Shown here in pieces: positions 20,590 to 30,770 of a stretch of DNA of 64,000 bases; positions within the stretch are counted from its first letter, which is position 1, and the number at the start of each line of letters is the position of its first letter. The stretch is from contig NC_080177.1 of the NCBI RefSeq assembly GCF_950295315.1, forward strand, positions 84,057,216 to 84,121,215. Reading direction: 5' to 3'. This DNA comes from Erinaceus europaeus. Lineage: Eukaryota > Chordata > Mammalia > Eulipotyphla > Erinaceidae. Made by a program: the position numbers and the translations under genes. Below the pieces are notes generated by a model that was given only the letters and a program-made list of their open reading frames with translations, was not told the DNA's origin and made no database searches.

Positions 20590-21790
20590 GAAAATTCCCT
20601 TCACAGAGGTTGGACCAACTGACATTCCTGCCAGCAGTGCAGGAGGGTTCCTTTGTCCCCACAACCTCTCCAGCATTTGTTGCTGCTTCCTTTTCTGGTG
20701 TATGATGTTCTCACAGGAGTGAAGTGGTATCTCACTGTTGTCTTTACGTGCATTTCTTTGGCAATCAGTGCCCTGGAGCATTTTTTCATGTCTGTTGGCC
20801 TTTTGTATCTCTTCTGTGGAGAATATTCTGTTCATATATTCCCCCCATTTTTGGGTGGCGTCATTTGTTTTCTTGTTGCTGAGTTTGCTGAGCTCTTTAT
20901 ATATTTTGTTTGATAGCCTTTTGTCTGGCCTATGGCATGTAGAGATCTTCTCCCATTCTGTGTTTGTGTGGTTTCCTTTGCTGTGCACAAGTTTTTCAAT
21001 TTGGTGTGGTCCTATTAGTTTGGTTTAGTTTTTGCTTTCTTTGTAATGGGACTTATGTCATTGAAGATGACTATACAATTTAGATGGAAAAGTGTTCTGT
21101 CAATATTTCCCTCTAAGTATTTGAGAGTTTCTGGTCTAACATCCAAGACCTTGATCCATCTGGAGTTTATTTCTGTATCTGTTTAAATACAGTGGTTCAG
21201 TTTCATTCTTCTGCATGTTTCAACCCAATTTTTCCAACACCTTTGTTGAAGAAATTCTCCTTTCCCTATTTAATAGTTTGAGTCTCCTTGACAAAAATTT
21301 GATAACCATAAGTGAGGGGATTTTTCTAGGCTCTCAATTCTATTCCACTGGTCAGTGTGTATATTTATGCTCCAGTACCAGGCAGTGCTTATTGCAATTA
21401 ACATAGTTGGAGATCTACAAGTGTGTTTTTGTTCTTTGTTCTCAAGTTTGTTTTGATGACTCCAGGTATTTTCTGGTTCCAGATAAATTACTGTAGCTTT
21501 TGTTCTGTTCTCTTTTTTAAAAAAAAATGGTGGGGCCTTGATGGGACATTTATTAAATTTATATATGGCTCTGGGTATAATACTCATTTTGATGGTGCTA
21601 GTTCTTCCAAGCCATGATCATGGGATATCTTTCCATTTCTTTGTATCTTTTTTTATTTCTTTGAGTAGTGACACATAGCTTTCAGTACACATGTCTTTAA
21701 ATTTTTTTTTTTTTAGCTTTCTTCCTATTTTATTGTTCTGCTGCTATCGTGAATAGAACTGCTTTCTGGATTTTTTTTTTCTGACTTAGT
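20590..21790 (-). mobile_element. L1 ORF2, inverted 5' segment
   Basis: About 1.2 kb of ORF2 C-terminal sequence on the minus strand, equivalent to 60590-61815 of the other L1. The minus frame 20551-20988 includes KLSNKKTNDATQKWGEY and the CCHC-like HCWQECQ region ([17 protein letters not shown]). Many frameshifts. It is joined head-to-head with the plus-strand segment that follows it. Confidence 0.9.
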
Positions 21791-22372
21791 TGTATAACTC
21801 TCAGAAGGCTAGAAATAGACCTATCCTACAACCCTGCAATTCCTCTCCTGGGGATATATCCTAAAGTATCAAACATGCCCATCCAAAAAGGTATGTGTAT
21901 ACCTATGATCATAGCAGCACAACTTATAATAGCTAAAACCTGGAAGCAACTTAGATAACCAACAACAGAGGAGTGGCTGAGAAAGTTGAGATATAGATAC
22001 ACAATGGAACACTCCTCAACTATTAAGAATGATGAATTCAGTTTCTTCATCTCATGTTGGGTGGAAATTGAAGGAATCATGTGAAGTGAGAACAGCCAGA
22101 AGAGAAGGATGAATGTGGGATGATCCAACTCATAGACAGAAACAGAAATAAGAACAGAGGGAAACACACAGCAGAACTTGGACTAGGTCTGGTGTCTTAT
22201 AGCAAAGTAAAGGACTCGGGGGGGGGGGCACTTTCAGGTTATGGTGCCTGATGGCGGAAGAGGATTTAGTCTGGGGGTGAGAGAGCTTATTCAGAAAACT
22301 GAGAAATCTTATTTGTGTACTCTCAACTGTATTTACTATAAACCATCAATCCCAATTAAAAAAGAAAAAGAG
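21791..22372 (+). mobile_element. L1 3' segment of the same insertion
   Basis: Starts at CTCTCAGAAGGCTAGAAATA, exactly where the inverted segment stops in L1 coordinates, and runs through the 3' UTR to ACCATCAATCCCAATTAAAAA. The A tail has become a GGAA microsatellite. Confidence 0.92.
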
Positions 22373-22377
22373 AGAAA

Positions 22378-22449
22378 GGAAGAAATAAAGGAAGGAAGGA
22401 AGGAAGGAAGGAAGGAAGGAAGGAAGGAAGGAAGGAAGGAAGGAAGGAA
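22378..22449. repeat. (GGAA)n microsatellite
   Basis: About 15 GGAA units grown from the L1 A tail. Confidence 0.97.
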
Positions 22450-23670
22450 AGCTGCTTCAGTGGCCTGGCTATATCCTGTATTTACTGCATCTATGACATG
22501 ACACTGTGGACAACAATTCTGTCATTCTTTATCCAGTAAGAGAGTGAACTTGTGGGTCAAGAGTAAGGAAGAGATACATGTCCATATTCAAGACTCAAAT
22601 GTTTTGCATGATTCATTGACAGTGGGCTTGAGAGTTCTACAGTGTCACTAGGTATCTGCTCAGTGCACAGTGCATGGTTCCTGATGACTCTGAACTCGGG
22701 GCGTCTATTTTTGGTTTGTTTGAGAGTGTTGTGAAGAGTGTAAAGGAATTAAATATGATTAGGGGCTCAGACATTTTCAAGTGAGAATTTGTAATCACCA
22801 TCTGTATTTCTTGCTACCCTGAAGTGATGAGTTTTTCCACTGACAAAGCATTTATTTTTTTTTTACATATGTATCCCAAACCACAAGTGATACTTTAACC
22901 TTTAAAGTCAAGATACTGAAAGATGGATATTGCAAAGTTGTACTAAAAGGTAGTGACCAATGTGACAAATAGAAAAGCTTGCAAATATAGCTTTTCACTC
23001 CACTCAGACAGGATCTTAAGAATAGAATTATAAGAGCCTTGAAACTATTATGATGATGACTTTATTAGAAAAGAAAAATGGCATTTGTGGCAGTATTTAA
23101 AGCATTATCATAAAAGGCTGCTTCATTACAAATATATATACCCCTGCAGGCATTGTACTTTTAGCTGTCCTAAGCTGTTGCTCAGCCAAACTAATAAGTC
23201 TGAACTGTTTTCTAATTCCTGTGTAAAGATGAAAGTATTGGAAACTTACCATGAATACTGAAGAAGAAATATTTGCACTACAGGAAGTGCACCTGTGCAT
23301 TGGTATTCTCCACCTCACCCCCTAACTGCCATCATTAATATTTTTTTGTGTTTCTCACAGCTGTCAGAACGTGCTGGCTTCTGCTGGATTCTCAGAGCCT
23401 AAACACATCTTTGAAAGTACATGGTTTGCATGCTAATGTTCAGCAAAGGCATTTTATTAATTCTCATTTTGATCTTATCAAATGCAGGGCAAGGATTTTA
23501 AATTCTACAATCATTCATACTAATTAGGAGAACTATTTAACAGCCAGACCTAGATTTTTCTCAAAGACTAGATCATAAATAAGAAATAGGCTTCACAATT
23601 AGAAATGATAGCATTGAAAAAAAATAATTATGTCCATATTTGTTGATGTTTTAAAATCTAATTGGGTACT
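22450..23670. other. Unique spacer, about 1.2 kb
   Basis: AT-rich, no recognised repeat or gene. 23090-23300 has even base composition and no simple repeats. Confidence 0.5.
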
Positions 23671-23800
23671 TGTTAAAGTTCGGAGGCTCCAGCAGGCTGG
23701 GCTAGCGTCACGGAGGTAGACAGAGACAGACTCGGGGACACACGGCTGGGCTGAGAAGCTGCAGTTTAATCTTTATTCACGAACGGGCAAGTCACCACAC
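23671..23800 (-). mobile_element. ERV LTR fragment (R-U5 end)
   Basis: On the minus strand AATAAAGATTAAACTGCAGC is followed by a GC-rich U5-like stretch ending TTTAACA (plus-strand edge TGTTAAAG). It resembles the left part of the LTR at 38872-39250 (shared GCTAGCCC and GCTGAG...TGCAGTT blocks). The right border is unclear and no second duplication was seen, so it is truncated. Confidence 0.6.
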
Positions 23801-23884
23801 CATGATTATTTCAAATAATCAGAAATACGAGTACAGATGTTATCACTTACCTAAGATAGGATCATAGGAACTTCAAACCAACTA

Positions 23885-23990
23885 CTACCTGAGAGGTCAT
23901 TTGGCACAATTCCTTAACTTCATGAATGAGGAAACTTGGAAAGAGCCACTGAGTCAGTCAGTGGCGGGGTCAGGACTTGAGGTAGGCTTT
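23885..23990 (+). repeat. MIR-class fragment
   Basis: 'GGTCATTTGGCACAATTCC', 'ATGAATGAGGAAACTTGGAA' and 'CAGTGGCGGGGTCAGGACTTG' follow the order of the MIR/MIR3 core ('...GATGAGGAAACTGAGG...GCAGAGCCAGGACT', from memory). Confidence 0.6.
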
Positions 23991-24059
23991 TCTGTCTCTC
24001 ACCACACAACACAACGATCAAACAAAACTAAAACGTACGTAATTGTTCATACTAGACTA

Positions 24060-24399
24060 TATATATTTTTTCCCTCCAGAGTTATTGCTGGGCTCGGTGC
24101 CCGCACCATGAATCCACCGCTCCTGGAGGCCATTTGTTCCCCCTTTTGTTGCCGCCTCCTTGTGGTTATTATTATTGCCATTGTTGCTGTCGTTGTTGTT
24201 GGATAGGACAGAGAGAAATGGAGAGAGGAGGGGAAGACAGAGAGGGTGAACGAAAGACAGACACCTGCAGACCTGCTTCACCACCTGTGAAGCGACTCCC
24301 CTGCAGGTGGGGAGCCGGGGGCTGGAACCCGGGTCCTTAAGTCAGTCCCTGCGCTTTGTGCCACATGCGCTCAACCCGCTGCGCCACCGCCCGACCCCC
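24060..24399 (-). repeat. SINE-A with module M, well preserved
   Basis: 340 bp, full module M, CGTTGTTGTTGGATAGGACAG and intact head complement. Perfect 10-bp duplication TACTAGACTA at 24050-24059 and 24400-24409. Relatively young. Confidence 0.96.
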
Positions 24400-24437
24400 T
24401 ACTAGACTACTTTAAAGGGGCATGAAGTTTCCCTTAC

Positions 24438-24587
24438 CTGGAGTAAAGAGATGCTCGCTGGGTCGGGGCCCAGGGTGCAGCCCCGGAGCCATGTGGGAGG
24501 TGCGGCCCCCAGAAGGCGATGCTGACCAGGCCCACGCCCTCCCTCCACACTCTGCCCTCTTCCTGAATGGGCAACGCGGCTCAGACG
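24438..24587 (-). other. Candidate exon with consensus splice sites
   Basis: On the minus strand a long pyrimidine tract (24591-24625) ends TTTTTGCAG at 24588, and 150 nt later the sequence CTCCAG is followed by GTAAGGG (24437 downward). This gives a strong 3' and a strong 5' splice site around a GC-rich block in AT-rich surroundings. The 150 nt are a multiple of three and two of the three forward frames are open throughout, including the frame matching the exon edges (50 codons, RLSRVAHSGRG...SISLLQ). I recognise no protein. It could be an untranslated or lncRNA exon, a pseudo-exon, or chance. Confidence 0.35.
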
Positions 24588-24705
24588 CTGCAAAAAGATG
24601 AAAATAGAAAGGGAAAAGGAATGTTCCTGGTTCCACATACAGTAGCTACACACATCACAATAATCACGTTGTCTTTCTTAGAAGACATTTCATTTCCTCA
24701 TTTCA

Positions 24706-24958
24706 GGTTGGGAGTATGGATCCACCTGTCAACACCCATGTTCAGCGGAGAAGCAATGACAGAAGCCAGACCTTCCACCTTCTGCATCCCACAATGACCC
24801 TGGGTCCATGCTCCCAGAGGGATAAAGAATAGGAAAGCTATCAGGGGAGGGGATGGGATATGGAGATCTGGTGGTGGGAATTGTGTGGAGTTGTACCCTT
24901 CTTATCCTATGGTTTTGTCAGTGTTTCCTTTTTATAAATAAAAAAAAAATTTTTTTAA
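24706..24958 (+). repeat. Family E, 3' 250 bp
   Basis: Starts at GGTTGGGAGTATGGATCCAC and ends in an A/T-rich tail. Strong 5' truncation, as expected of L1-type insertion. Confidence 0.9.
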
Positions 24959-25445
24959 GAAGTTTTGTCATTTGTCCTTGTAAGTCAGCCATAGTCCTAT
25001 CACCCCTGTGAGACCCTGCAGTTCGACTTCTAACTCTGAGTCAGTCAGAAGACTTATAATTCACCAAAGTGCCGATTCTCAAAACGCCATACTGCCTTGG
25101 TGTGGTGTTTTGCCATTTTGCCACTTGATGTAGGAAACTGATCATGTCAGCACTTACAAGGACACACACTTCCACACCAGACAACCCGCAGGGGTGTGGC
25201 CTCACTCGCATACATGGGGTTAGTAGCCAGTTCCCCATTGTTTACATCTTCCACCAGCTAGGAGACCGACAGGCCAAGTGCACAGACCTCTGCCATCTTG
25301 ACACCCAAGGCAGACAGAGATAAAGCTGACTGACAAGCCAGCCAGGCTTGCTGCTTTAACCATGTACAAGGACCAACACATAAACAAGAAAGGAATACGT
25401 AAGTAAAGCTGCTTTGAGAAGACTTCTAAGGAACGCTCGAATCAG
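24959..25445. other. Unique spacer
   Basis: Nothing recognised. Confidence 0.5.
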
Positions 25446-25668
25446 GGGCCTGGTGCTGGCGCACCTGGTTGAGCACATGTGTTACAGTGCATAAGGTCCT
25501 GGGTTCGAGCCCCCTGGTCCCCACCTGCAGAGGGAAAGTTTTGCTAGTGGTGATGCAGGGCTGCAGGAGTCTCTCTGTCTCTCTCCCTCTCTATCTCCCC
25601 CTTCCCTCTGGATTTCTGTCTGTCTCTACCCAATAAATAGATAAAGATAATTTTTTTAAAAAAATAAT
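25446..25668 (+). repeat. SINE-B, complete
   Basis: GGCCTGGTGCTGGCGCACCT head, CTGGGTTCGAGCCCCCTGG box, CCAATAAATAGATAAAGATAA tail. Confidence 0.95.
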
Positions 25669-26195
25669 ACCCCAATTAGTAATTTTACAAGTAGAATATA
25701 CTAAACATGGTTGTTAATAAGGTAAACAGAATATGTGGAAACTTTGTAGATGCAAATAAGCTGATAGCAATGAAAACCATTAAGATAATATATGGAAACA
25801 TACTTTGAAACCTGGAGCAAACTAAACACTTACTGAATTTTAAAAATAATAAAACAGACTGATAAGAGTCTACTTTTTCCTATAAGACATGGGAAATTTT
25901 ATAACTCATTACTGTTCAGTGGAAATTTTTTTGGACTATGAAGACAGAGTTAGTCTCTCAGGTTGAAGAGGTTATGAATTTATCACATCTTGTATTAACT
26001 GAAATTCAAAGAGTCAGTACAATATAGTCAAACTAATTTTTAAAAAGGATGTCCTTAAGTTAACACATTAGCAAACAATAGCTTCTGAGACTATGTTACT
26101 ATTTAATTATGTTGTACCTATTAATTAAATATGAAAAATACAAAAGCAGTGGTTGGGGGAGGAAAAATGGAGAGAAAACTCACAATAAGTAAAAT
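25669..26195. other. AT-rich spacer
   Basis: Nothing recognised. Confidence 0.5.
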
Positions 26196-26325
26196 GGATT
26201 GGTAAAATCATATAATGGTTATGCAAAAAAAAAAGACTTTCATTCTTGAGTCTTCATGACCCAGGTTGAATCCCTGGGACATGCACAGTCCTGAGGTGAG
26301 CAGTGTTCACATTAAAAAAAAAATT
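26196..26325 (+). repeat. SINE-D, diverged
   Basis: ATATAATGGTTATGCAAAAA, CCAGGTTGAATCCCTGGG, GAGCAGTGTTCACATT and A tail. Confidence 0.8.
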
Positions 26326-26447
26326 CTAAAAGAAAACATCCAGTGACTAGTTTAGCATCCTGTACTTACAATACGGGAGAATCAATAAATTTGTGGTTGC
26401 CCTTTGGTTGGATCCCTGTGAAGCATGAATAGAAGATGCCACTGTCT

Positions 26448-26476
26448 TTTTTTTTAAATTTTTTATTATCTTTATT
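26448..26476 (-). repeat. SINE-B tail, left part of split copy
   Basis: TTTATTATCTTTATT is the complement of the SINE-B tail. The rest of the copy lies at 27293-27488, beyond an LTR. Confidence 0.85.
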
Positions 26477-27292
26477 TGCGGCACCCCAACACGAACGCCA
26501 GGGAGCCTGACAGGGTCATCTCCTCTGGACCTGCATTCAGACTTCAAGGAAGCTGGGCAGGAGGACGAGAATGGGTCGACGCATTCTCCCCCCGTTATTG
26601 CTACAAATAATTATACTGTCACAATTGATTAACAGCGCTTTGGCAGTGCCTGGTGGGAATGGAGAGTCAGAAGCACCCCCTCTCCCTTACACAGGGGCAT
26701 ATTTGAAAGTTACATTATGAAAGTGGGGAAGGTGGGTCAGCATAGACGGACAAAAGAAGTCATGTTATGACTTGCCCCTCAAAGAAAGAATACAGAGATT
26801 GAGGCCTCCCAGGTACAAGTTGACGTATCAAAACAAAGAAAGATTAATAGTTAAACTGTACCAGACCTAGATGAGCAGTGGTCCACGACTAGGCAAAGAT
26901 CCGTATGCCCCCATAGAAGATTAATGATAGAAATAGCCCTCCGCAAAAGTCAAAAACAATTCTGGGTATGACCTCCCCTGAGAACAGGGCGATACTAAGC
27001 ATTGTACCATTCTTTACAGAGATAGGGGAGTAACATGTAGCCTGCCAAAGCCACAAGACTATGATGCTTGTTGCTACTTCCTTATGAGCTGGTTGTTTAG
27101 GCAACCTGAATGTAACCTGAAAAAAGTATAAAAGCTACTGCAGTTTCACTATTAAAATGAGTCCAGATTCACCCTCCAGTAGAGTGTGGTGTCTATCTGT
27201 TCTCCCTCGCGCCGACTCCTGACCCACCGGGGACGCCACCTTCCGAGACGCCTGACCCTCCTGCTGCTCATCCACTGTGGTGGTCTGCGGAA
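26477..27292 (+). mobile_element. Solo LTR, class II-like, inside SINE-B
   Basis: 816 bp starting TGCGGCACCCC. A TATAAAAG box is at 27128-27135 and ATTAAA at 27152, followed by a GC-rich R-U5 stretch (CTCGCGCCGACTCC) to GGTCTGCGGAA. The flanking 6 bp are the same on both sides (TTTATT, 26471-26476 and 27293-27298), as for class II ERVs. The 3' edge does not end in CA, so the last base pairs are mutated or misplaced by 1-2 bp. No viral genes adjoin it. Confidence 0.8.
27120..27160 (+). promoter_or_regulatory. LTR TATA box and poly(A) signal
   Basis: TATAAAAG about 24 bp before ATTAAA. In solo LTRs these can act as promoter or terminator for nearby sequence; activity is not visible from the sequence. 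Confidence 0.55.
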
Positions 27293-27488
27293 TTTATTTA
27301 TTGGATAGAGACAGCCAGAAATCAAGAGGGAAGGGGGTGATAGAGATGGAGAGAGACAGAGAGACACCTGCAGCCCTGCTTCACCACTCGTAAAGCTTTC
27401 CCCCTGCAGGTGGGGACGAGGGGCTCGAACCCGGGTCCTTGCACATTGTAATACATGTGCTTAACCAGGAGTGCCACCACCCAGCCCC
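27293..27488 (-). repeat. SINE-B, right part of split copy
   Basis: Continues with ATTTATTGGATAGAGACAGC to the head complement CCACCACCCAGCCCC. The box complement GGGCTCGAACCCGGG is intact. Confidence 0.93.
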
Positions 27489-27498
27489 AACACTTTCT

Positions 27499-27538
27499 GT
27501 ATAAGTACCGCGCGCTAACTGATTGCGCCACTGGAGCT
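27499..27538 (-). pseudogene. 5' half of tRNA-Ile(UAU), retroposed fragment
   Basis: On the minus strand, GCTCCAGTGGCGCAATCAGT and the following TAGCGCGCGGTACTTATAC reproduce the 5' half of tRNA-Ile(UAU): acceptor strand, complete D arm with A-box TGGCGCAATCAG, and anticodon loop CTTATA with anticodon TAT. The match stops just past the anticodon loop, where this gene normally carries its intron. The 3' half and B-box are absent, so it is not a functional gene. It lies between perfect 12-bp direct repeats, CCAACACTTTCT (27487-27498 and 27539-27550). Identification is from memory of the mammalian tRNA. Confidence 0.85.
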
Positions 27539-27550
27539 CCAACACTTTCT

Positions 27551-27944
27551 TTTTTTAAAGAAAATGTGGAGGATCTGGCTATAAAATTCCTATTCTAAGA
27601 CTAAATTGTGTTCTCACTTATAAAGCTTCTGAAAGCCAAAATAAAAATAGCTACTATTAAGCTTTTTGTGCTGCACCTTCAACTCATATAACCCTTGGTT
27701 CTTCCTATCAATACACAAGAAAGATCAACAGTCTCCTCTTTGTGTTGGCTAAGAGGGCAATCAGGAAATCTCTTCAGTAGGGAGAGAATCATGACCTAGG
27801 AATTCAAAGTACTATTGAACATTAATCCTCCCCACTTAATCATAAAATGAATCTTGTAAAGTATCTCAGAGATATAAGAATGTTAAATGACTTATTTTCT
27901 GTGTACTGTAAGTGTCCAGGAATACATCAGAACACAAAGACAGA
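27551..27944. other. Unique spacer
   Basis: AT-rich; nothing recognised. Confidence 0.5.
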
Positions 27945-28025
27945 TGGTGGGCTAGGGAGACAGCATCATGGTTATGCAAAAAGACGTCCATGCCCGAGGC
28001 CTTAAAGGTCCCTACATTCAATCAA
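27945..28025 (+). repeat. SINE-D, 3'-truncated
   Basis: GGGCTAGGGAGACAGCATCATGG to TCCCTACATTCAATC, stopping just after the B-box. Confidence 0.8.
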
Positions 28026-28077
28026 CTTTATTTACAAAGACAGATGAGAAAATGCTGCTTGTTCCAGTTCCATCAGA

Positions 28078-28166
28078 TACATACACACACAAAAACATAC
28101 ACATGCATTTACACAGACACAGATATAGATGGAGACGGAGACACAACCATACAGACGTGTGCATAC
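28078..28166. repeat. ACA-rich degenerate microsatellite
   Basis: ACACACAAAA, ACACAGACAC and GGAGACGGAGACAC units. Confidence 0.85.
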
Positions 28167-28189
28167 ACACATACTTGTGGAACAATACC

Positions 28190-29032
28190 CTTCTCTAAAG
28201 GGAGGCTGGGTCAGCCCACTCTGACACTCGAGGAAGACGGGTCCTGACATGAGAGCAGCCTGGAATGTTCCCAGCTGTGGCCATGGACCGTGAGCTCAGA
28301 CTGACAGGGACTCAGAGGTCTCACAGGCTCCTGTGCTGAATGTGAATAGACATGGGTCTGAGCAATGTGGTTAACAGTTAATGGTATTTATATACTTTCC
28401 TCATATTTTGGAGCTATTATGCCCTAGCTCAGCTTTCTAGCCCTGTTCTAAACTTTGACACCATCTTCCCAGACAATATTTTTATCTACCTGAATGTGAA
28501 CTATCATGCTCAGGAAAAATTAATAAAGTCATGGGCCATGGAACATACCTTAAATAGACTTCCCAGCTTCCCCCACACAAAGACCCCTAGATTCATCTGC
28601 TCTAGTCCTACCTTTGGGTTTCTGTTCATTAAACAGTTTGTTCTGCTTTCTGTCTCACAGTCTTTCAGCCACCAATTGAAGATGCTACTATGATTCCATC
28701 CAGACTTCCCTGGGCAGACAACCTCAACAACATGTCCTGGAGCCCCACTTCCCCAAAGCCCTGCTCCACTAGGGAAAGACAGAGACAGGCTGGAGGGTGT
28801 GGATCCATCTGCCAACACCCATGTCCAGCAGGGAAGTAATTACAGAAGCCAGACCTCCCACCTTCTGCTCCCCATAAATATCTTTGGTCCATCCTTCCAG
28901 TGGGATTAAGAACAGGGAAGCTTCCGATGGAGGGGATGGGGAATGGAGCTCTGATGCTGGGAACTGTGTGGAATTGTCCCCCTATTACCTTACAGTCTTG
29001 TTAATCCTTATTAAATCACCAACAATTTTTTA
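28190..29032 (+). repeat. Family E copy, 0.84 kb
   Basis: Aligns from GGAGGCTGGGTCAGCCCACT through CCCAGACAATATTTTTATCT to the 3' end TTACAGTCTTGTTAATCC with A tail. It overlaps the part missing from the 6821-8120 copy. Confidence 0.9.
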
Positions 29033-29114
29033 ATCTACATAAGAATGCTGACAAATATAGTAACAAAGAATACCACATCCTTGGAATGGAACAGTCATTT
29101 AATGATAAGACATT

Positions 29115-29454
29115 GATTTTATTTTTATTTATTTATTTGTCTCCAGGGTTATTGCTGGGTCTTGGTACCTGTACTATGAGTCTACTGCTCTTGGTGGCTA
29201 TTTTTATATTGTTGTTGTTGTTTTTGCTGTTATTATTGCTGTTGTTGTTGTTGGATAGGACAGAGAGAAATGGAGAGAGGACGGGAAGACAGAGGGGGAG
29301 AGAAAGATAAGACACCTGCAGACCTGCTTCACCGAAGTGATGTGAATCCCCCCTTCAGGTGGGGAGTTGGAGGCTCAATCCAGGATCTTTATACCAGTCC
29401 TTGCATTTTGTGCCATGTGCGCTTAACCCGCTGCTCTACCACCCAGCCCCCCCC
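29115..29454 (-). repeat. SINE-A with module M
   Basis: 340-bp copy, module M complement GTCTCCAGGGTTATTGCTGG. Perfect 10-bp duplication ATAAGACATT (29105-29114, 29455-29464). Confidence 0.95.
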
Positions 29455-29464
29455 ATAAGACATT

Positions 29465-30262
29465 TATTTTAAGTGATCTGAAAATCAGCTAGTTCCGTCA
29501 CATTTCATTGTAGATGACAAACCTGGGGGCAAAGGACTCAGGGGGAAGCCTTAGCTCCTAGCAAGGTGTCCTCCCTCTAAAAGCCAAATGCTCTGGAGAA
29601 AGCCGAAATTCTCTAGGTTTTAGGAATAGACTTCGTCCCCAGGTGTGGAGATACTTTGCTGTGATGCTGGGTGCACTCAAGTATTCCCAGGTGTGTGTTG
29701 ATGGTTCCGCTTCAGAGCGCCCACATCCCCCTGGCAAGCAGTGAAGTGAAGTCTGTTTCTGTTAGGACTGTCACCGTTGTTTTGACAGCTTTAACCTGCC
29801 TGGCAACTTGAGGATCCTTGTGTCAGGATCTGCACCCATGAAGTGGCCGCGGCATGGCCTTTGTTGATAAACTGTTCTCACTTCACTGACAGATATTGCC
29901 TGATGTCTTCAACAGAGTGACAGTGATCTCACAGTGACAAGCTACCACTGGGAAATGTCCTCAGTCCAATTTTAACTACAAGACGTGAGAGGAGAAGCAG
30001 AAGACCTGTGTGAATGGGACTGACATCCCTTAGGGTACAGGTGTGAACTCTCCCAGGAGTAATGGAGAGTATTTGCTTATATACATCCTTGCCGACATTA
30101 GCATATTTTAAAATTAATATCCCTGAAAATGCATTTTTTCTCACCTAATGTTTTTCTATGCTGATTTGTCATTTTTATCATCCATATCTTTGCATTGTCT
30201 GCTTTTCAAATGAGGACATTTTCTTTTGTTGAACTGGAGATGCACATTGCATACAGAATATT
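29465..30262. other. Unique spacer
   Basis: No repeat or exon recognised; moderately GC-rich at 29600-29800. Confidence 0.5.
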
Positions 30263-30426
30263 AATTCAGAGGGTAGGCATAATGGTGATGCAATGAGACT
30301 CTCATGCCTGAGGCTCTAAAGTTCCAAGTTCAATCCCCCATACCACCATAAACCAGAGCTGAGCAGTGCTTCGGTAAAAATAAAATAAAATAAAATAAAA
30401 TAAAATAAAATAAAATAAAATAAAAT
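30263..30426 (+). repeat. SINE-D with (AAAAT)n tail
   Basis: Complete copy to GAGCAGTGCTTCGG; tail expanded to about 10 TAAAA units (30376-30426). Confidence 0.9.
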
Positions 30427-30446
30427 ATATTTTAAAATAACTAAGA

Positions 30447-30770
30447 TGGGGGTCTGGCAGTAGTGCAGAGGGTAAAGCACAAGGACCAGCGTAAGGATCC
30501 CGGTTCGAGCCCCCGGCTCCCCACCTGCAGGGGGATCAATTCACAGGCGGTGAAGCAGGTCTGCAGGTGTCTGTCTGTCTCTTCCCCTCTGCCTTCCCCT
30601 CCTCTCTCCATTTCTCTCTGTCCTATCCAACAATGATGACATCAATAACAATAATAATCACAACAACGATAAACAACTAGGGCAACAAAAGGGAAAAAAT
30701 GGCCTCCAGAAGTAATGGATTCGTAGTGTAGGCATGGAGCCCCAGCGATAACCCTGGAGGGAAAAAAAAT
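30447..30770 (+). repeat. SINE-A with module M
   Basis: Complete, box CCGGTTCGAGCCCCCGG identical to the family core, CAACAATGATGACATCAATA spacer, module M with AGTAATGGATTCGTAGTG. Confidence 0.95.

Noticed and set aside
27499..27538. Functional tRNA gene
   Set aside because: Only the 5' half is present; the B-box, T arm and acceptor 3' strand are missing.
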